Source of the DNA: Adineta steineri | Lineage: Eukaryota; Rotifera; Eurotatoria; Adinetida; Adinetidae | Reading direction: 5' to 3' | NCBI GenBank assembly: GCA_905250115.1 | Contig: CAJNOI010000003.1 | Location: forward strand, 1,545,014-1,609,013 | DNA length: 64,000 nucleotides | Shown: piece after piece, positions 61,272 through 64,000 of the stretch | How positions within the stretch are numbered: the stretch's first letter is position 1 | Layout: every line of letters starts with the position of its first letter | Program-made: the position numbers and the translations under genes | Notes under the pieces: model-generated | Told to the model about the DNA's origin: nothing | Database searches by the model: none | What the model saw: only the letters and a program-made list of their open reading frames with translations

Positions 61272-61664
61272 AGATATAATTCATGTGGTCGAATATATTT
61301 TAATTCACTGTATGCAATGGCTGCCTTGTCATAATTAAAAAAAATTCTATGCGGAACTCAATTTTGGTGAAAGGAAAAGAACAAAAAATAATTTTCTTCA
61401 TATGCCTTTGAGAGACTTAATGCATTCTCATATGCTTTTTTTCTTTTTCTTTTTCTTTTTTGTTTCTTAGGCAAACAATATAAAAGTAAAGATAAAGAAA
61501 CGAAGAAATGCGTTGCGTGTGCACCTTCTCGACACCATTTTCATAACTGTTGTAGAGAATACACCTTAACTTATTTTCACAGCAATATCTATAGAGATAC
61601 TTTGGACCGTCACGTTAATTAGATAAATTCCTGTGAATTATTCTAAAAGCATTCGTATTTTTTT

Positions 61665-64000
61665 ATGACTACTAAATCATCTCAAGTTCGTAATTATTTC
61701 AAATTAGATTTATTAATTGCACGGTCACGCGTTACACTTTGTCGTTTGTTTAAAAAACGTTATTCACTATTCAACAATGGTCAAGTATGGGATGATTCGC
61801 TAACATGTGGAACCAACTATGTAACTAATGTTATTGTGAAAAACAAGAAAATTAGTTTAACACCTGTGCAAAAGATATCTGTTTCTAGTGGAAACTCAGA
61901 TGAATGGGATGTAACAACTTTAACTACTCTTCTATTATTTGTCGATCATCCAAAAACGTTAAGCACAAATGAAATACAACAACTTGATCAGGAAAATAAA
62001 CTCTTGCAACAATTGAGGGAAATTCGAAATAAACTAGCTCATAATGCAATAAAATCTGTTGATGATGCACAATTCAATCAACGATGGACCGATTTAACAG
62101 CAATTTTAATTGCACTCGGTGATATAGACACTGAATTAGATAAACTAAAGGATGACAGTATTTTCGAATCATCTACTCAAATGATTAATGACGACAACGT
62201 GAAAGAAGCATTACGTTTGAACTCACTTGCCACCCAAGCTCATAAAGATGGAAAATTTTCCGAAGGAATCACATTATTTACAAAAGCAACAGTTTTACCG
62301 GGTGTTGCAGATCATGACCGTGCTATTTTCTTTTCCAATATGGCTGCTAGCCGTCTTGCACTGTATGAAAAACAAGCAGGTCCCACCGAAAGATTTGAAA
62401 TTGAGGATCCAATGGATCAAAGATATCGTGCACTACAAGATGCTAAACAAGCCCGAATTCTTTGGTCAACATGGTGGAAAGGACATTTGCGTGTTGGAAA
62501 AGTATATACTGCCTTGAATGAACATGAAAAAGCGATTAATTCATTTGAACGAGCACTGGCTCTTGCACCAACGAACGATGACATAAAGAAAGCATTGGAT
62601 GAAAGTCATCATATACTTGGCCGACAACAACGACAAGAGCATCTTGATCCTGAATCGAAACCAAAATCAATACTTGAACAATTGAATGACAAAAAACAGA
62701 AATTTGGTTTGAATCCAGAAGAAGTACACAAAATTTATAAGTTATTTCGAGAGAAGAATCCATCTCTAGCCGATGTCGAAAAAGGATACAAATACGAACA
62801 TGGAGATAATGATATTAAACAGAATTATGAAGAAGCCGCTCGATATTTTGCAAAAGCAGTAAGGCAAGGCAATGCTGAAGGAATGTATAATTTAGCTCGA
62901 TTGACCGATCTTGGTCTAGGTGTGAAGAAAGATTATAACCTAGCTCAAAATCTTTATGAACAAGCAGCTGCAGAACTACCGTATCATTCAAAACTATACA
63001 ATGTTCGGAATACCGGTGTAGCGGAAGCTGAACATGCTTTAGGTCTTCGATATGCTGAAGGTGTGGTCGTTAATAAAAATCTAGGAATTGCAGCACGTTG
63101 GTATCAACGTGCTTTTGAACATGGGAATATTCAATCAGGTACTAATTTGGCTATCTTATATGAAAATGGCAGTGGTGTCATAAGAGATCTTGACAAAGCT
63201 GAACAAATATTTGAACAGGCAGCTAAACAAGGTGATTCAAATGCTATGTATAAGTTAGCAATATTATTAACTCGTAGAGCTAAGTTTCCAATGGCAAAAA
63301 TATGGTACGATCGAGCATGTAAAGCAGGTCATATAGTTGCTCAAGCCGACCGTGGATTTGAAGAAGACTTGCAAGCAAAAGATAATATTATTAGTAGTTT
63401 TCCGCCAGATACATTGCCGATGATGGATAAATTATTTGAACTTTACAGTTCGGTGAAGAGTACTACATCCGCATCGACAGCGATGAATGGATCAGATTTC
63501 TATGATTACTATATGTTACTCGAACACGCCAATTGTGGTTCGAAATCAGCAAGAATTATGTGTGATGCTTTGGAACATTTTTTAAAAGCATTATATATAT
63601 TAACGCAGAACAATACATTGACGAAAAATGAAGAGAATCTGGTTATGCACAATCTTTCACAATGTTATCGCATTGAACATATAGTTGCTCAGTATAGAAG
63701 TATAGAGATACGTAATAAACTTATAGACCTTGTAGATCACGTTCTTCGCCGATGTAATACTACTGTCTCACAACTTGACGAAGACACTCGAACATGTTAT
63801 GCTGGATTAAATATGGATTCGCCTACATTGGTTATTAACTTTCTTAGTTTATGTAAACAAAAGTATCCGAAATCAATATATTTTTTCGAATTAAGCGCCT
63901 CAATGAACGGTTTCTTAGGACAGTTTGACGCCACTTTATATGAAGCTAATCTTGGATTACAAATAGATCCAAACTATTGTCAGTTATTGTATGATAAAGC
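61665..64000 (+). CDS. HEPN-domain protein with TPR and Sel1-like repeats (partial, 778 codons in window)
   Basis: ATG at 61665; the frame is open to the right edge, so the 3' end is missing. Residues ~10-175 match the DZIP3-like HEPN domain: FKLDLLIARSRVTLCRLFKKRY at its start and LREIRNKLAHNAIKSV, where Arg121-x4-His126 is the R-x4-6-H motif of HEPN ribonucleases. Residues ~185-330 are TPRs of the STI1/SGT type (ALRLNSLATQAHKDGKFSEG; HEKAINSFERALALAP). Residues ~375-580 are Sel1-like repeats (AARYFAKAVRQGNAEGMYNLARL; GIAARWYQRAFEHGNIQSGTNLA; KAEQIFEQAAKQGDSNAMYKLA). The rest is alpha-helical and unassigned. No signal peptide. Such proteins are numerous in rotifers and other invertebrates; RNA cleavage in defence or stress is an inference from the HEPN motif. 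Confidence 0.8.
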   Translation, partial: MTTKSSQVRNYFKLDLLIARSRVTLCRLFKKRYSLFNNGQVWDDSLTCGTNYVTNVIVKNKKISLTPVQKISVSSGNSDEWDVTTLTTLLLFVDHPKTLSTNEIQQLDQENKLLQQLREIRNKLAHNAIKSVDDAQFNQRWTDLTAILIALGDIDTELDKLKDDSIFESSTQMINDDNVKEALRLNSLATQAHKDGKFSEGITLFTKATVLPGVADHDRAIFFSNMAASRLALYEKQAGPTERFEIEDPMDQRYRALQDAKQARILWSTWWKGHLRVGKVYTALNEHEKAINSFERALALAPTNDDIKKALDESHHILGRQQRQEHLDPESKPKSILEQLNDKKQKFGLNPEEVHKIYKLFREKNPSLADVEKGYKYEHGDNDIKQNYEEAARYFAKAVRQGNAEGMYNLARLTDLGLGVKKDYNLAQNLYEQAAAELPYHSKLYNVRNTGVAEAEHALGLRYAEGVVVNKNLGIAARWYQRAFEHGNIQSGTNLAILYENGSGVIRDLDKAEQIFEQAAKQGDSNAMYKLAILLTRRAKFPMAKIWYDRACKAGHIVAQADRGFEEDLQAKDNIISSFPPDTLPMMDKLFELYSSVKSTTSASTAMNGSDFYDYYMLLEHANCGSKSARIMCDALEHFLKALYILTQNNTLTKNEENLVMHNLSQCYRIEHIVAQYRSIEIRNKLIDLVDHVLRRCNTTVSQLDEDTRTCYAGLNMDSPTLVINFLSLCKQKYPKSIYFFELSASMNGFLGQFDATLYEANLGLQIDPNYCQLLYDK

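Larger units (their letters stand above)
58881..61664. other. Intergenic with telomere-like hairpin and MITE
   Basis: 2.8 kb between divergent genes, AT-rich apart from the hairpin at 60071-60126 and the C/G-rich element at 60838-61271. No gene recognised; the open frame at 61153-61338 lies in the MITE. Confidence 0.5.

Noticed and set aside
61153..61338. Arg/Ser-rich 61-codon frame
   Set aside because: Lies inside the CCCGTT repeats at the right end of the MITE.

Overview
The window reads as nuclear DNA of a small metazoan, most probably a bdelloid rotifer (Adineta/Rotaria-like). The reasons are: AT-rich sequence with short GT-AG introns of about 45-60 bp; animal genes (NDUFB10, ARPC1, CLP1, a Golgi Ca2+-ATPase, a CLIC-type protein, a cadherin); a fusion of an arginine-type ADP-ribosyltransferase to kinesin-light-chain TPRs; TGTGGG-type repeats, the known bdelloid telomere unit; and genes of a kind usually found in bacteria or fungi that carry animal-style introns. 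The species call is inference. Multi-exon models were built by joining exons by hand; for these genes the summed exon length is a whole number of codons, which supports the splicing.

Layout. 1-9.8 kb: a single-exon ADP-ribosyltransferase/TPR gene (-), a C2HC zinc-finger gene (+), NDUFB10 (-), a neuropeptide-like precursor (+) and a secreted Kunitz/beta-trefoil protein (+). 10.5-15.7 kb: a secreted Cys-rich protein with frame-neutral micro-exons and a long Asn-Pro-Asn-Gly repeat (+), then two tandem paralogous two-helix membrane proteins (+). 15.7-19.6 kb: no gene seen. 19.6-25.5 kb: a transmembrane cadherin (+) whose first coding intron holds a three-level nest of transposon remnants, converging on an 11-exon LRR gene (-). 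26.1-32 kb: a two-RRM RBM4/Lark-like protein (+) and a CLIC-like protein (+). 33.7-45.5 kb: two secreted, probably surface-anchored LRR proteins (-) separated by an 8.2 kb stretch without a recognisable gene. 47.3-55.6 kb: ARPC1, CLP1 and a secretory-pathway Ca2+-ATPase in one direction, the first two only about 0.2 kb apart. 55.9-58.9 kb: an intradiol dioxygenase and a CPA2-type cation/H+ antiporter (both -), the best horizontal-transfer candidates. 60.8-61.3 kb: a MITE with a perfect 10-bp target-site duplication. 61.7-64 kb: a HEPN/TPR/Sel1-repeat protein (+) running off the right edge.

Most genes look like unrelated housekeeping or cell-surface functions. The parts that deserve attention are the repeated telomere-like hairpins, the nested transposons, the micro-exon/NPNG secreted protein, the Kunitz domain that lost both partners of one disulfide, the CLIC protein with a swapped redox motif, splice acceptors placed directly on start codons (as expected for spliced-leader trans-splicing) and the two edge genes (ADP-ribosyltransferase-TPR, HEPN-TPR-Sel1) that resemble expanded effector or defence families.
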